Origin: Tolypeutes matacus
Lineage: Eukaryota > Chordata > Mammalia > Cingulata > Chlamyphoridae
Length of the DNA stretch: 64,000 nt
Direction: 5' to 3'
Assembly (NCBI GenBank): GCA_026826555.1
Contig: JAKSZT010053764.1
Span: 33,172,778-33,236,777, forward strand
The notes under the pieces are model-generated. The model saw only the letters and a program-made list of their open reading frames with translations, was not told the origin of the DNA and searched no databases. The translations under genes and the position numbers were made by a program. Below are positions 36,791 through 47,050 of this stretch, one piece after another (the stretch's first letter is position 1; each line of letters opens with the position of its first letter).

Positions 36791-37605
36791 ATTGTTTATT
36801 ATAAATATTTAAATCCCAATCCCCAGAGTTTTGGACCCATATCCAAGTCCAGTTCCCATATAGGTAATGCTGACAACAGTTTCTGCTTGCAATATTGGCT
36901 TTCAGTTCTCTGTTTCTGGCACCTAGGAATTTATTTACTTTCTTTTGATCTTTGCTATGGCTTTACAATGAAGTTATAAGTTTAGTTTTAGCTCTAAGTT
37001 TCTTTGGGCTTGTCCTATCTGACCCATACTGCTTTTATCCCCTAGAGGTTGTTCTACCATAGGTCCTTTGCATTTTGCTTCATGACCCTAAATACAGATC
37101 ACAGTATTTTTGTTCTCTACTTTTATACCCAGGAATAAAAAGTACATCTTTGTTTATCCAACCTAAATTTACCTTCACTGTGATTTTTTAAACACTATCG
37201 TTTGTAAGCTTAGTTCCTACTTAGTGAATTCCACCAATTGTGCAGGGCAGAGATATACTCCCTGTGTGTCATTAACAGCCCCTGCCACCTTTCTACCTCA
37301 CAACAGTTCTCAGGGTATCCCCATCTAATCACTGCAACTCTCATGCTATAGATGTAATAGGTACCACTGTTAGAGGGGACTAATACCAAGTTTAAATTCT
37401 TTGAGCCACATACCACTATGGACAGACTGATTGGAAGTATGGGAGGACACAGATTTACCCAAGACCCCGAGATTTATAGTAAGACCATCTAGAGGGTAAT
37501 TTAAAGATATAACTGCTTCATCTTAGCTATGTGGCAAGTTATAAAGAGAGAACCTCTCTCAGTCATTATTTTATATTATCTAATTTATAGTAATAGCTAT
37601 TGAAT
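36791..37605. other. Unassigned sequence, possibly old L1 5' UTR
   Basis: It follows the ORF1 remnant in the position of a 5' UTR, but no diagnostic block was recognised. The 68-residue minus frame at 37210-37416 has no domain. Confidence 0.35.
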
Positions 37606-37609
37606 TCAT

Positions 37610-37800
37610 TGCATTGCTTTAAAAGTGTTTGATCTCAATGGATCATAGAAATCATTTCATCCAAATTTAGATTTTTAGAGATGAGAAAATTCAGACTTAG
37701 GAGGTGTGGATGACTTGTCCAAGGTCAATCACGTGGCTAACTAGAGGCTAATGACTGGGATTCCCGCTTCCTAGTCCATATTATATAGCATATTGTAGAA
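37610..37800 (-). repeat. MIR SINE, antisense
   Basis: 'agagatgagaaaattcagac', 'acttgtccaaggtcaatcac' and 'gtggctaactagaggct' are the reversed MIR core and head. Confidence 0.75.
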
Positions 37801-38589
37801 AAATTCTACGTTACCACATAGTATCATGCAACATATTTATTTATTTTCCTTATTTTTGAATCAGTGACTCTGAGGAAAAACTTGGATTTTAGCCCATTAC
37901 AAGTTCACTGGAAGCTGCTAGAGAATGATGAGGGCCATTTGGGGGCCAGAAGGATCTGCTAGGGACCTAATACCGGACATCACCCCTTATTCAAGGATGA
38001 GAAATTTTAAAGCATGTAGCAGCTTATAAACCCTGACACAAGCTGACGAGAAGGAAGGGGTAAAATAATGCTACTCATCTTCAAGGTAGTCAAGTTAACA
38101 TTCAGTGCTTTGATGCATCACTGCAGCCTGCTAACTTGACACTACCATGCAACAGATAAACATAATCCAAGCAACAGTGTTCAAATCAGAACTGATTTGA
38201 TTGTTCACTTGTGACAGACACAAGGAATCTAAGAATTCTTTTATAATCTCTTTAAACGGGGAAACTTAGAGATAACTATATGCATATGTATATTCCTATG
38301 TGTATATGCATAAATATATATAAATTTGTTGTGTGTGTGTGTATTTGAGACCCAGTAAGCTCAGCATGGAACAATTCTTACCAAGCATACAATGCTTGCC
38401 CTGCCCTTTCTCTACATAGGCCAAACTGTTCTTCAAATTTCAGACAAAAATAGATGTGTTGCCTTGCACAAACAGTATAAATTATTAAGTGCCACTAGTA
38501 TTATTATTAAATATCAAAATCACTTGTTTACTCAGAGAGAGGCCAAATTTTCCAGTAAAATGGGAACATATTGAACAAACACACTATTT
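37801..38589. other. Unassigned non-coding sequence
   Basis: It contains a TG/TA microsatellite patch at 38277-38343. No gene or repeat family was recognised. Confidence 0.5.
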
Positions 38590-39794
38590 TCATTCATTAC
38601 CAAAACTTTTCCATCACTCCAAACCGAAATTCTGTGCCAATTAAGCATTAATTCCCCACTACCTACAACTACCCTTACCCCTGTAACCTGTATTCTAGCA
38701 CTTGACTCTATGGTTTTGTTTATTCTAATTATTTACTATCAGTGAGATAGTATAACATTTACCCTTCTGGGTGTGGCTTATTTTACTTAACATGATATCT
38801 TCAAGGTTCATCCATGTTTTTGCAGGCATCAGATCAGAACTTCATTCTTTTTCATGGCTGACTAATATTCCATTGTACGTATACCACATTTTGTTTATCC
38901 ATTCATGGACAGTAAGATTGCTTTCATCTTTTAACAACTGTGAATAATGCTGTTATGAACATCGGTGTGAAAATACCTGTTTGAGTCCTTGCTTTCAACT
39001 GTTTTGGGTATATACCTAGAAGTGGATTGCCAGGTCATATCGTAATTTTATGCTTATGTTTCTGAAGAACCACCAAACTGTTTTCCTTAGCAGTTATACC
39101 ATTTTACATTCCCATCAACAATAAATGAGTGTTCCTATTTCTCCACATCCTCTCCAACACTTGTTATTTTCCATTTTTTAAGAGGTATTGATTCTAGTAA
39201 GAGTGAAATGGCATCTCATTATGGTTTTGATTTGCAGTTCTCTAGTGGTTAAAGATGTTGAGCATTTTTTCATGAGCTTAATGGCCATTTGTATATCTTC
39301 TTTGGAGAACTGTCTGTACAAGTTTTTTGCCCATTTTTTAAATGGGTTGTCTGTCTTTTGATTGTTGAGTTGTAGGATTTCTTTATATATTCTAGACATT
39401 AAACTTTTATTGGATATGTGGTTTCCAACTATTTTCTCCCACTCTGTAGGTTGCTTTTTTATTTTCATGATGAAGTCTTTTGATGTACAGAAGTTTTAAA
39501 TTTTTACAAAGAACCATTTATCTATTTTTAATTTTGTTGCTTATGCTTTTGGTGTAAAGTCTTAATAAACCATGATCTAATTCAAGGTTCTGAAGATTCT
39601 TCCCTATGTTTTCTTCTAGGAGTTTTAGAATTTTGGTTCTTATAGTTAAGTCTTGATCTATTTTGAGTTAATTTTGTATATGGTGTGAGATAGATGTCCA
39701 CCTTGATTTTTTGCATATGGAGATCCAATTTTCCTAGCACCATCTGTTGAAGAGATTATTCTTTCGCAGTTGAATGGACTTTACCCCTTTGTCC
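38590..39794 (-). repeat. L1-A, 3' UTR and ORF2 C-terminal part, antisense
   Basis: This is the reversed 3' end of an L1. It has 'tatggttttgtttattctaa', 'caaggttcatccatg', 'tattccattgtacg', 'ctccacatcctctccaacac' and 'gcaccatctgttgaagagat'. The minus-strand frame at 39178-39468 is a piece of the ORF2 C-terminal domain. The element breaks off where L1-B inserted and resumes near 48157. It is the oldest layer of the nested block. Confidence 0.9.
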
Positions 39795-39805
39795 AAAATC
39801 AGTTG
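39795..39805. repeat. Left target-site duplication of L1-B
   Basis: aaaatcagttg here matches aaaatcaattg at 48059-48069 with one mismatch. The uninterrupted L1-A sequence can be read across it: 'ccaaaatcagttg' continues as 'gccatagatgtaag'. Confidence 0.85.
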
Positions 39806-40024
39806 TTCGGGTAGTTGGGGTGGGGGGGTGAGGGGGTGGGAAGCCAAGATGATGGCAGAGTAAGGAGCTCCTGGAGTCAGCTCATGCTACAGGGCAGTTA
39901 GTCATCAGTCAGAGCTATCCAAAGCACTTGTTTGGGGGACCCAGGAGACCAGAAGAGCATCCTGCAACATCCTTGAACGTATGGAAGAAGGAGACTGCCC
40001 ATCTGCAGAAAGGATTCGTGAGTA

Positions 40025-40411
40025 AAGCCCTCCATGCCACAGAAGTCTGTGCCCATTGCATAAGCCACCTTGGGAGCTATTCCGTGACTGGAATTGAAAG
40101 ATCCATTTCCCAAAAAATGGGGGAGGAAATCATGGTGTGGCACCAACTTCAGCTACTGATTAGTAAATTTGGTGAGCTAAAATATATCCTAGGAACAGCT
40201 AAATTTTGAGCCTGTCCAAGTTAGAAGGAGGCCAGTAACTGCCATTTTGACACAGCTCCCAGCATGAGGGGAAGCAGGGCTGATTGAAAATCACAGTATT
40301 TGTAGGGACCAGTGTCTTTCCACCCAGATCAGATTTCAGGTCTAGCCTAAACCCGAGCCCCACCTCCGGCAGGGAGGAAGCTGGGGGTACCTGCACAACC
40401 TCTCTGGGAAA
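40025..40411 (+). repeat. L1-B 5' UTR monomer 1
   Basis: It starts near 'ccatgccacagaag' and includes 'tccatttcccaaaaaatggg', 'cagctactgattagta', 'gagcctgtccaagttag', 'agcatgaggggaagc' and 'gggaaactgcaagcc'. Each block has a counterpart about 387 bases later. For example, gccacagaag occurs at 40036-40045 and 40423-40432. Confidence 0.85.
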
Positions 40412-40817
40412 CTGCAAGCCACGCCACAGAAGCTGGTGCCCATCCTACTCTGGCAGCACAAGCTGCCTGAGAAGCTATTCTGTGGCTGGAGTTAGAAGCT
40501 CCATTTCCCATAAATGGTGGAGGAAGAGACAGTTGTCCACCAACCTCAGCTACTGATTAGTGGACTCTGCTGGCTAAAGTATAATCCCAGAAACAGCTAG
40601 GGATTGAGCCTGTCCAAGTAGGAAAGAGTCTGGTAGCTGCCATTTTGACTCCACCCCCAGCATGAGGGGAAGCCTGGCTGACGGAAAATCCATTGAAGTT
40701 AGGGACTGGCTTCTTTCCACCAAGATTAGACTGCAGCCCTAGCCTATTCTCCAGACCCAACTCCAGCAGACAGGAATCTGGCAGGACCTTCACCAGGCTC
40801 TCCAGGCAACGACAAGT
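40412..40817 (+). repeat. L1-B 5' UTR monomer 2
   Basis: It repeats monomer 1 block by block: 'gccacagaagctgg', 'gctccatttcccataaatgg', 'cagctactgattagtg', 'gagcctgtccaagtagg', 'agcatgaggggaagc' and 'ccaggcaacgacaag'. The two units are similar but not identical, so this is a real old duplication rather than an assembly artefact. Confidence 0.85.
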
Positions 40818-41555
40818 GCTCTCCGCTGGCACAGACTAAATATTTGGTCACCTGGGCTGCATGCCTGCACTCCAATAGGATAGGAGAGGTGCTGGGCACC
40901 CTTGGCCTCTCCGGGAAATGGCAAGAGTTTTCAGACCACACGAACTGGTTTGTTGAGTGCCTTCGAGTCCATCTCCACCTCTGTCCCCCCATAGGATAGG
41001 AGAGGGCATTGGTGGTTCCATTCATACCCCCTAAAGGGGAGGAGGGACAGTACTCCTTCACCTTCTCAGAGCAACTGCAGGTAATTTCGGCCCACACAGA
41101 TTAGATTGTTGGGCAATCCAGAGGGTCCATTCCCACCCATAGCAGGGAGGGAGTCTGGTGCTACATCAGTGTATCTGGGCAACTGTGGTCATTTCGGATC
41201 CACATGGCATAGAATGCTGCCCTCAACTATAGCTCCACACCTGCCCAAGGTAAGGGAGGAAGAGGTGAGAAACTTCATCAGTCTTTCCGGGCAACTACAG
41301 ACAGTCTTGTCCTGCCCAAATTGGATTATTATACATGGCTGTAGCTCTGTCTCTATCCCTGACAGAGGAGAAAGGTGGGAGAAGCTTTATCAATTTATCA
41401 ATTCCTGAGGCAATGTGGGCAGCTTCAGCCTCCATAGCTTACAGCACCAACTACATCCTTGGCTCCTCCTACACAACCAGCAAGGGAGAAAAGACAGGAA
41501 AGCCCTAAATGAAAGGGAGAGATTGCATCTAGAATAAATACATCTAGCAAGCTCA

Positions 41556-42525
41556 ATGCGAAAACACCAACAAAGAATTAGAATCCATACCAAGAAGCAG
41601 GAAAATATGGCCCAGTTAAAAAAACAAGATAAGCCTGCAGATGACATAAAGGACTTGAGACAACTAATCATAGATGTTCAAACAAATCTCCTTAATAAAT
41701 TCAATGAGATGGCCAAAGAGATTAAGGATATTAAGAAGACACTGGGGGAGCACAAATAAGAATTTGAAAGCATACATAGAAAAATAGCAGACCTTATGGG
41801 AATGACAGGTGCAATAAATGAAATTAAAAATACACTGGAGGCATATAACAGCAGGTTTGAGGAAGCAGAAGAAAAGATCGGTGAGCTCGAGGACATGGCC
41901 TCCAAAAGTGAACATTCAAAAGAAGAGATGAAGGAAAAACTGGAAAAAAATTGAACAGGGTCTCAGGGAACTAAGTGATGGCAAGAGATGTGCAGACATT
42001 TGTGTCATGAGTGTCCCAGAAGGAGAAAAGAAGGGAAAAGGGGCAGAAGGAATATTTGAAGAAATAATGGTGGAAAATTTCCCAACCCTATTGAAGGACA
42101 TAGATATTCATGTCCAAGAAGCAGAACATACTCCCATCTGAATAAATATGTATAGACCAACACCTACTAACCAGAATGTCAAATGTCAAAGACAAAGAGA
42201 GAATTGTGAAAGCAACAAGAGAAAAGCAATGCATAATATATAAGGGGTACCCAATAAGATTAATTGCCTATTTCTCATCAAAACCATGAAGGCAAGAAGG
42301 CAGTGGTGTGCTATATTTAAGATACTACAAGAGTAAAACTACCAGCCAAGAATTTTATATCCGGCAAGATTATCTTTTAAAAATGAGAGCAAGATTAGGA
42401 TATTCACAGATAAACAGAAACCAAGAGAGTTTATAACAGAAAGACCAGCTTTGCAGGAAATACTAAAAGGAGTGTTAGAGCCTAAAAAGGAAAGACAGAA
42501 GAGAGAGGCTTGGAAGAGTGTCTAG
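41556..42525 (+). pseudogene. L1-B ORF1 (RNA-binding protein) pseudogene
   Basis: ORF1p is the trimeric, nucleic-acid-binding chaperone of the L1 particle. The chosen start at 41556 (MRKHQQRIRIHTKKQ) gives a basic leader, then a coiled-coil-like heptad region (IKDLRQLIIDVQTNLLNKF and on). A stop at 41757-41759 (taa) interrupts the frame. It continues to about 41950, where a shift in a run of A moves it to another frame. The conserved PEGEK motif (near 42019) and the C-terminal RILYPARLSF block (about 42348) follow, ending at a tag at 42523-42525. Expected size is about 320 residues, close to the usual mammalian ORF1. In-frame stops near 42140 and 42240 make it non-functional. Confidence 0.88.
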
Positions 42526-42602
42526 AAATGATGACTGTATCAGTAACAATAACTAAAAATGTCAAAAATAAAATAACAGATAAAACGCAAAGACCAAAAT
42601 GG

Positions 42603-45600
42603 ATGAAAATAAGAACTGCTTTTACAATAATAACATTGAATGTTAATGGATTAAACTCTCCAATCAAAAGACACAGACTGGCAGAATGGATAAGAAAATA
42701 TGAGCCATCTATATGATGTATGCAAGAGATTCACCTTAGACCCAGGGATGCCAATAGATTGAAAGTGAAAGGTTGGATAAAGATATTCCATGCATGCAGT
42801 AACCAAAAAAAAAGTGTAGCTATACTTTTATCAGATGATATAGACTTTAAAAGCAAAACTGTTACTAGAGACAAGGAAGAACATTACACATTAATAAAAG
42901 GGATGATTCACCAGGAATAAATAACAATCATAAGTGTAAATGCACCTAACAAGGGTGCCCCAAGATACATGAGGCAAACTCTGGCAAAACTGAGGGAGAA
43001 ATAGACATCTCTACAATAATAGTTGGAGACTTCAATACACCACTCTCAGCATTGGATAGAACATCTGGGCAGAGGAGCAATAAAGAAACAGAGAGCTTGA
43101 ATAATATGATAAATGGACTAAACCTAATAGACATATACAGAACACTGCACCTTCACAACAGCGGAATATACATTCTTTTCAAGTGCTCATGGATCTTTCT
43201 CCAGGATAGAACATATGTTGGGTCACAAAGCAGATCTCAATAAATTCAACAAAATCAAAATTTTACAAAGCACTTTCTCTGATCATAATGGAATAAAGTT
43301 GGAAATCAACAAGCAGCAGAAAAAGGGAAAATTCACATATATAGAGAGATTAAACAACACACTCTTAAATAATCAGTGGGTCAAAGAAGAAATGTCAAGA
43401 AAAATCACTAACTATCTCGAGATGAATGACAATGAGAATACAACATATCAGAACCTATGGGATGTAACAAAGGCAGTGTTGAGAGGAAAATTTTATAGCT
43501 CTCAATGCTTACATTAAAAAAGAAGAAAGAGCTAAAATCAATGACTTAAACACACAGCTGGAAGAACTAGAAAAAGAACAGCAAACTAATCCCAAAACAA
43601 GTACAAAGAATGAAATAACAAAGATCAGAGCAGAAATAAATGAAATTGAGAACAAAAAAAAAAAAAACCGAGAGAATTAGCAAAACCAAAAGTTGGTTCT
43701 TTGAGAAGATTAACAAAATCAACAAACCCTTAGCTAGATTGACTATGAAAAAAAGAGAGAAGATACAAATAAATGAAATGAAAAATGAAAATGGGAACAC
43801 TAATACTGACCCCACAGAAATAAAAAAGATCATAAGAGGACAATTTGAACAACTTTATGCCAAAATACTAGACAATGTAGATGAAAAGGAAAAATTCCTA
43901 GGAACATACAAACAACCTACACTGACCCTAGAAGAAACAGAAGACCTCAACAAACCAATCACAAGCAAAGAGATTGAAACAGTTATCAAACAGCTCCCCA
44001 AAATGAAAAGCCCAGGACCAGATGGTTTCACAGTGAGTTCTACCAAGCATTCAAAGAAAATTTAATACCAATCTTACTCAAGCTCTTCCAAAAAATTATA
44101 CAAGAAGGAATGCTACCAAACTCATTCTATGAAGCCAATATCATCCTAATAACAAAGCCAAATAAAGATATTATGAAAAAAAGAAAATTACAGACCCATT
44201 TCTCTAATGAATACAGATGCAAAAATCTTCACTAAAATACTTACTACTCGATTCCAACAACACATTAAAAGAATTATTCATCATGATCAAGTGGGTTTTA
44301 TACCAGGCATGTAAGGGTGGTTCAACACAAGAAAATCTTCTTTCAAAGAAGAAACACCACATGATCTTATTGATTGACACAGAAAAGGTATTTGATAAAA
44401 TACAGCATCCTTTCTTGATAAAAATACTGCAAAAGATAGGAATTGAAGGAAACCTTCTCAATATGATAAAGGCCATATATGAAAAACCCACAGCTAACAC
44501 TGTACTCAATGGTGAAAGACTGAAAGCTTTCCTGTTGAGATCAGGGACAAGACAAGGATGACCATTTTCACCACTATTGTTCAATATACTGCTAAAGGTT
44601 CTGGCTAGAGCAATCAGGCAAGAAAAAGAAATAAAAGGCATTCAAATCAGAAAGGAAGAAGTTAAACTTCCACTATTCGCAGATGATATGATCCTATATG
44701 TAGAAAATCCCAAAAAATCTACAACAAAGCTTCTAGAGCTACTAAACAATTTCAGTATAGTGTCAGGATACAAGATCAATACGCAAAAATCAGTGGTGCT
44801 TCTACACACTAGTAATGCATGATCTGAGGAGGAAGTCAGGAAAAAATTCCATTTACAATAGCAACTAAAAGAATCAAATAGGGAAGAGGATGTGGCTCAA
44901 TCGATAGGGCTCCCATTTACCATATGGGAGGCCCCAGGTTCGATTCCTGGGGCCTCTTGATGAAGGCAAGCCAGCCTGCGAGGCGTGGTAAGCTGGCGCA
45001 GTAAGACGACCCAACAAAGGGAGACAAGCAGACACAGAAAAACACACAGCAAATGGACTCAGCAAGCACAAGCAGCAAGGGGGGGATAAATAAATAAATA
45101 AATAATAAAATTTAAAAATCTTGTAAAAAAAAAAAAAAGAATCAAATATTTAGGAATAAACATAACCAAGGATGTAAAGCACTTGTATTCAGAAAACTAT
45201 AATGCATTGCTAAAAGAAATTTTTAAAAAAGATCTAAATAATTGGAAGAACATTCCATGTTCATGGATTGGAAGACTAAATATCATTATTGATATACAGA
45301 TTCAATGCAATCCCAATAAAAATTCCACAGCATTTTTTAAGCAAATGGAAAACACAATTATCAAATTTATCTGGAAGGGTAAGAGGCCCCAAATAGCCAG
45401 AAACATCGTTAAAAAGTTGGAGGACTCTCATTGCAGATTTTAAATCATATTACCTAGCTACAGTGGTAAAAACAGCATGGTGTGGGCATAAAGATAGACA
45501 CATAGACCAATACAACCAAACTGTTTGTTCAGAAACAGACCCTCACATCTATGGCCAAGTGATTTTTGACAAGCCTGTCAAACCCACGCAGCTGGGACAG

Positions 45601-46641
45601 AACAATCTATTCAACAAATGGTGCTGGGAGAACTGGATATCCATATCCAAAAGAAAGAAAGAAGACCCCTATCTCACATCTTATACAAAAATTAACTCAA
45701 AATGGATCTAAGACCTAAATATAAAAGCAAGTACCATAAAGCTCCTAGAAGAAAATGTAGGAAAATATCTTCAAGACCTGGTGGTAGGTGGTAGATTCTT
45801 AAACCTTACACCGAAAGCATGAGCAATGAAAAAAAACATGGATAAATGGGACCTGCTCAAACTTAAACACTTCTGTGACTCAAAGGACTTCATCAAGAAG
45901 GTGAAAAGGCAGCTCACTCAATGGGAGAAAATATTTGGAAACCACATATCTGATAAGGGTTTGATTTTCATTCTATATAAAGAGATCATACAATTCAACA
46001 ATAAAAGAGCAAGCAATTCAATTAAAAATGGGGAAAAGATTTAAATAAACATTTCTTCAAAGAGGAAATACACATGGCCAAAAAACACATGAAAATATGT
46101 TCCATATAACTAGCTATTAGGGAAATGCAAATCAAAACAACAATGAGATATCATCTAACACTGCATAGAATGGCCATTATTTAAAAAACAGAAAACAATG
46201 AGCACTGGAGAGGATATGGAGAAATAGGAACAGACATCCTTCAGTGTTGGTGGGATTGTAAAATGGTGCAGCCTCTGTGGAAGACAGTTTAGTGGTTCCT
46301 CAGGAAGCTAAATATAGAACTGCCATATAATCCAGTAATTCCTCTACTAGGAATATATCCAGAAGAACTAAAAACTATGGCACAAACAGACATCTGCACA
46401 CCGATGTTCATAGCGGCATTATTCACAGGTGCCAAAAGATGGAAACAACCCAAGAGTCCATCTTCATCTCAATGAAGAGATAAACAAAATGTGGTATATA
46501 CATACGATTAAATACTATGCTGCAGTAAAAGGAAATGAAATTGGGACACATATGATATCGTGGATGAATCTTGAAGACATTATACCAAGCGAAGTAAGCT
46601 GGACACAAAAGGACAAATATTGCATTGTCTCATTAATATGA
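42603..46641 (+). pseudogene. L1-B ORF2 (endonuclease and reverse transcriptase) pseudogene
   Basis: ORF2p nicks target DNA and reverse-transcribes L1 RNA. The start at 42603 leads to the endonuclease motif TLNVNGLNSPIKRHR, then CMQEIH with the catalytic Glu. The GDFN motif lies near 43027, and SDHNG near 43275. The reverse transcriptase shows EKVFDKIQHPF (about 44382) and the catalytic FADDM at 44676-44690. The C-terminal region runs to a stop at 46639-46641. The first in-frame stop is at 42717-42719 (tga), a second at 42918-42920, and frameshifts follow near 43000, 43230, 43510 and beyond. A DAS SINE sits inside at 44881-45134. Fragments survive as separate short open frames, so no active protein can be made. 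Confidence 0.92.
44881..45134 (+). mobile_element. DAS-type SINE, long form, inside L1-B ORF2
   Basis: The tRNA-like head has an A-box region 'tggctcaatcgatagggc' and B box ggttcgattcc at 44937-44947. It is followed by a body with 'aaacacacagcaaatggact', a tail of AAAT units and an A run. A perfect 14-base duplication, aaaagaatcaaata, flanks it at 44867-44880 and 45135-45148. It is the longest of the three related copies here and retains about 75 bases missing from those at 16768 and 51670. Confidence 0.95.
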
Positions 46642-46794
46642 ACTAAATATGAAGAATAACCACATGGATGTGGCCGGGGGTGCATTCTGTTTGGTTGGGG
46701 TAGGAGAGGCCTAGGCTCCTACAGGGGCTTGCAGGCGTGGAGGGCGCACGGTGGAAAGAACCACCGCGGAGACGAGGTAAACACGCAGGTTTGA

Positions 46795-46800
46795 TTTATT
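46795..46800 (-). terminator. Polyadenylation signal of the solo LTR
   Basis: On the minus strand it reads aataaa, about 20 bases past the TATA box. Confidence 0.7.
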
Positions 46801-46817
46801 AAGGGAAGTATAGATGC

Positions 46818-46827
46818 TTATATAGGG
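46818..46827 (-). promoter_or_regulatory. TATA box of the solo LTR
   Basis: On the minus strand it reads cctatataag. It lies inside the LTR at the expected position upstream of the polyadenylation signal. Activity is unknown. Confidence 0.7.
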
Positions 46828-47003
46828 TTGTGGGCGGGAAAGGAAGGCGGAGCTGGCCGTGATCGGCCGGGGGCAGTTTCCACGCCTTCTAAGGTGTGGC
46901 CTTGGGGTGCGGCTCTCCCTAGCTGTGTGGGGAGGGGGGAGGGGGAGTGTGGGCAGGCTTCTTCTGGTTATCAGCAAGCAGAAGTTGGCTGCCTGGGCGA
47001 GGC

Positions 47004-47050
47004 TGAGGGCAGTGCGCCCGTTCCATGTTGAGGGCAGTGCGCCCGTTCCA
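47004..47050. repeat. 22-base direct repeat inside the LTR
   Basis: The 22 bases at 47004-47025 recur exactly at 47029-47050 (core gggcagtgcgcccg). They lie in the presumed U3 region on the minus strand, where duplicated blocks often are enhancer-like. No function is shown. Confidence 0.9.

Larger units (their letters stand above)
39806..41555 (+). promoter_or_regulatory. L1-B 5' UTR with tandem monomers
   Basis: It starts with a G-rich leader (39807-39840), then 'aagccaagatgatggcagag', the equivalent of the L1 start in other mammals. Two tandem units of about 390 bases follow (about 40025-40411 and 40412-40817). After these comes a second tier of shorter units, marked by a recurring '(c)tgggcaactg'-like block at 40802, 40911, 41067, 41175, 41287 and 41404. 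L1 5' UTRs hold the internal pol II promoter, and tandem promoter monomers are known from rodent L1s. Promoter activity here is inference. Open frames in this part (for example 39928-40209 and 40744-41097 minus) differ between monomers and are not genes. Confidence 0.75.

Noticed and set aside
40025..41440. CRISPR-like or satellite array
   Set aside because: The repeats are long, diverged and part of an L1 5' UTR in a mammalian genome. There is no short identical repeat with unique spacers.
42603..46641. Possibly active L1
   Set aside because: There are several stops and frameshifts in both ORFs, plus a SINE inside ORF2.
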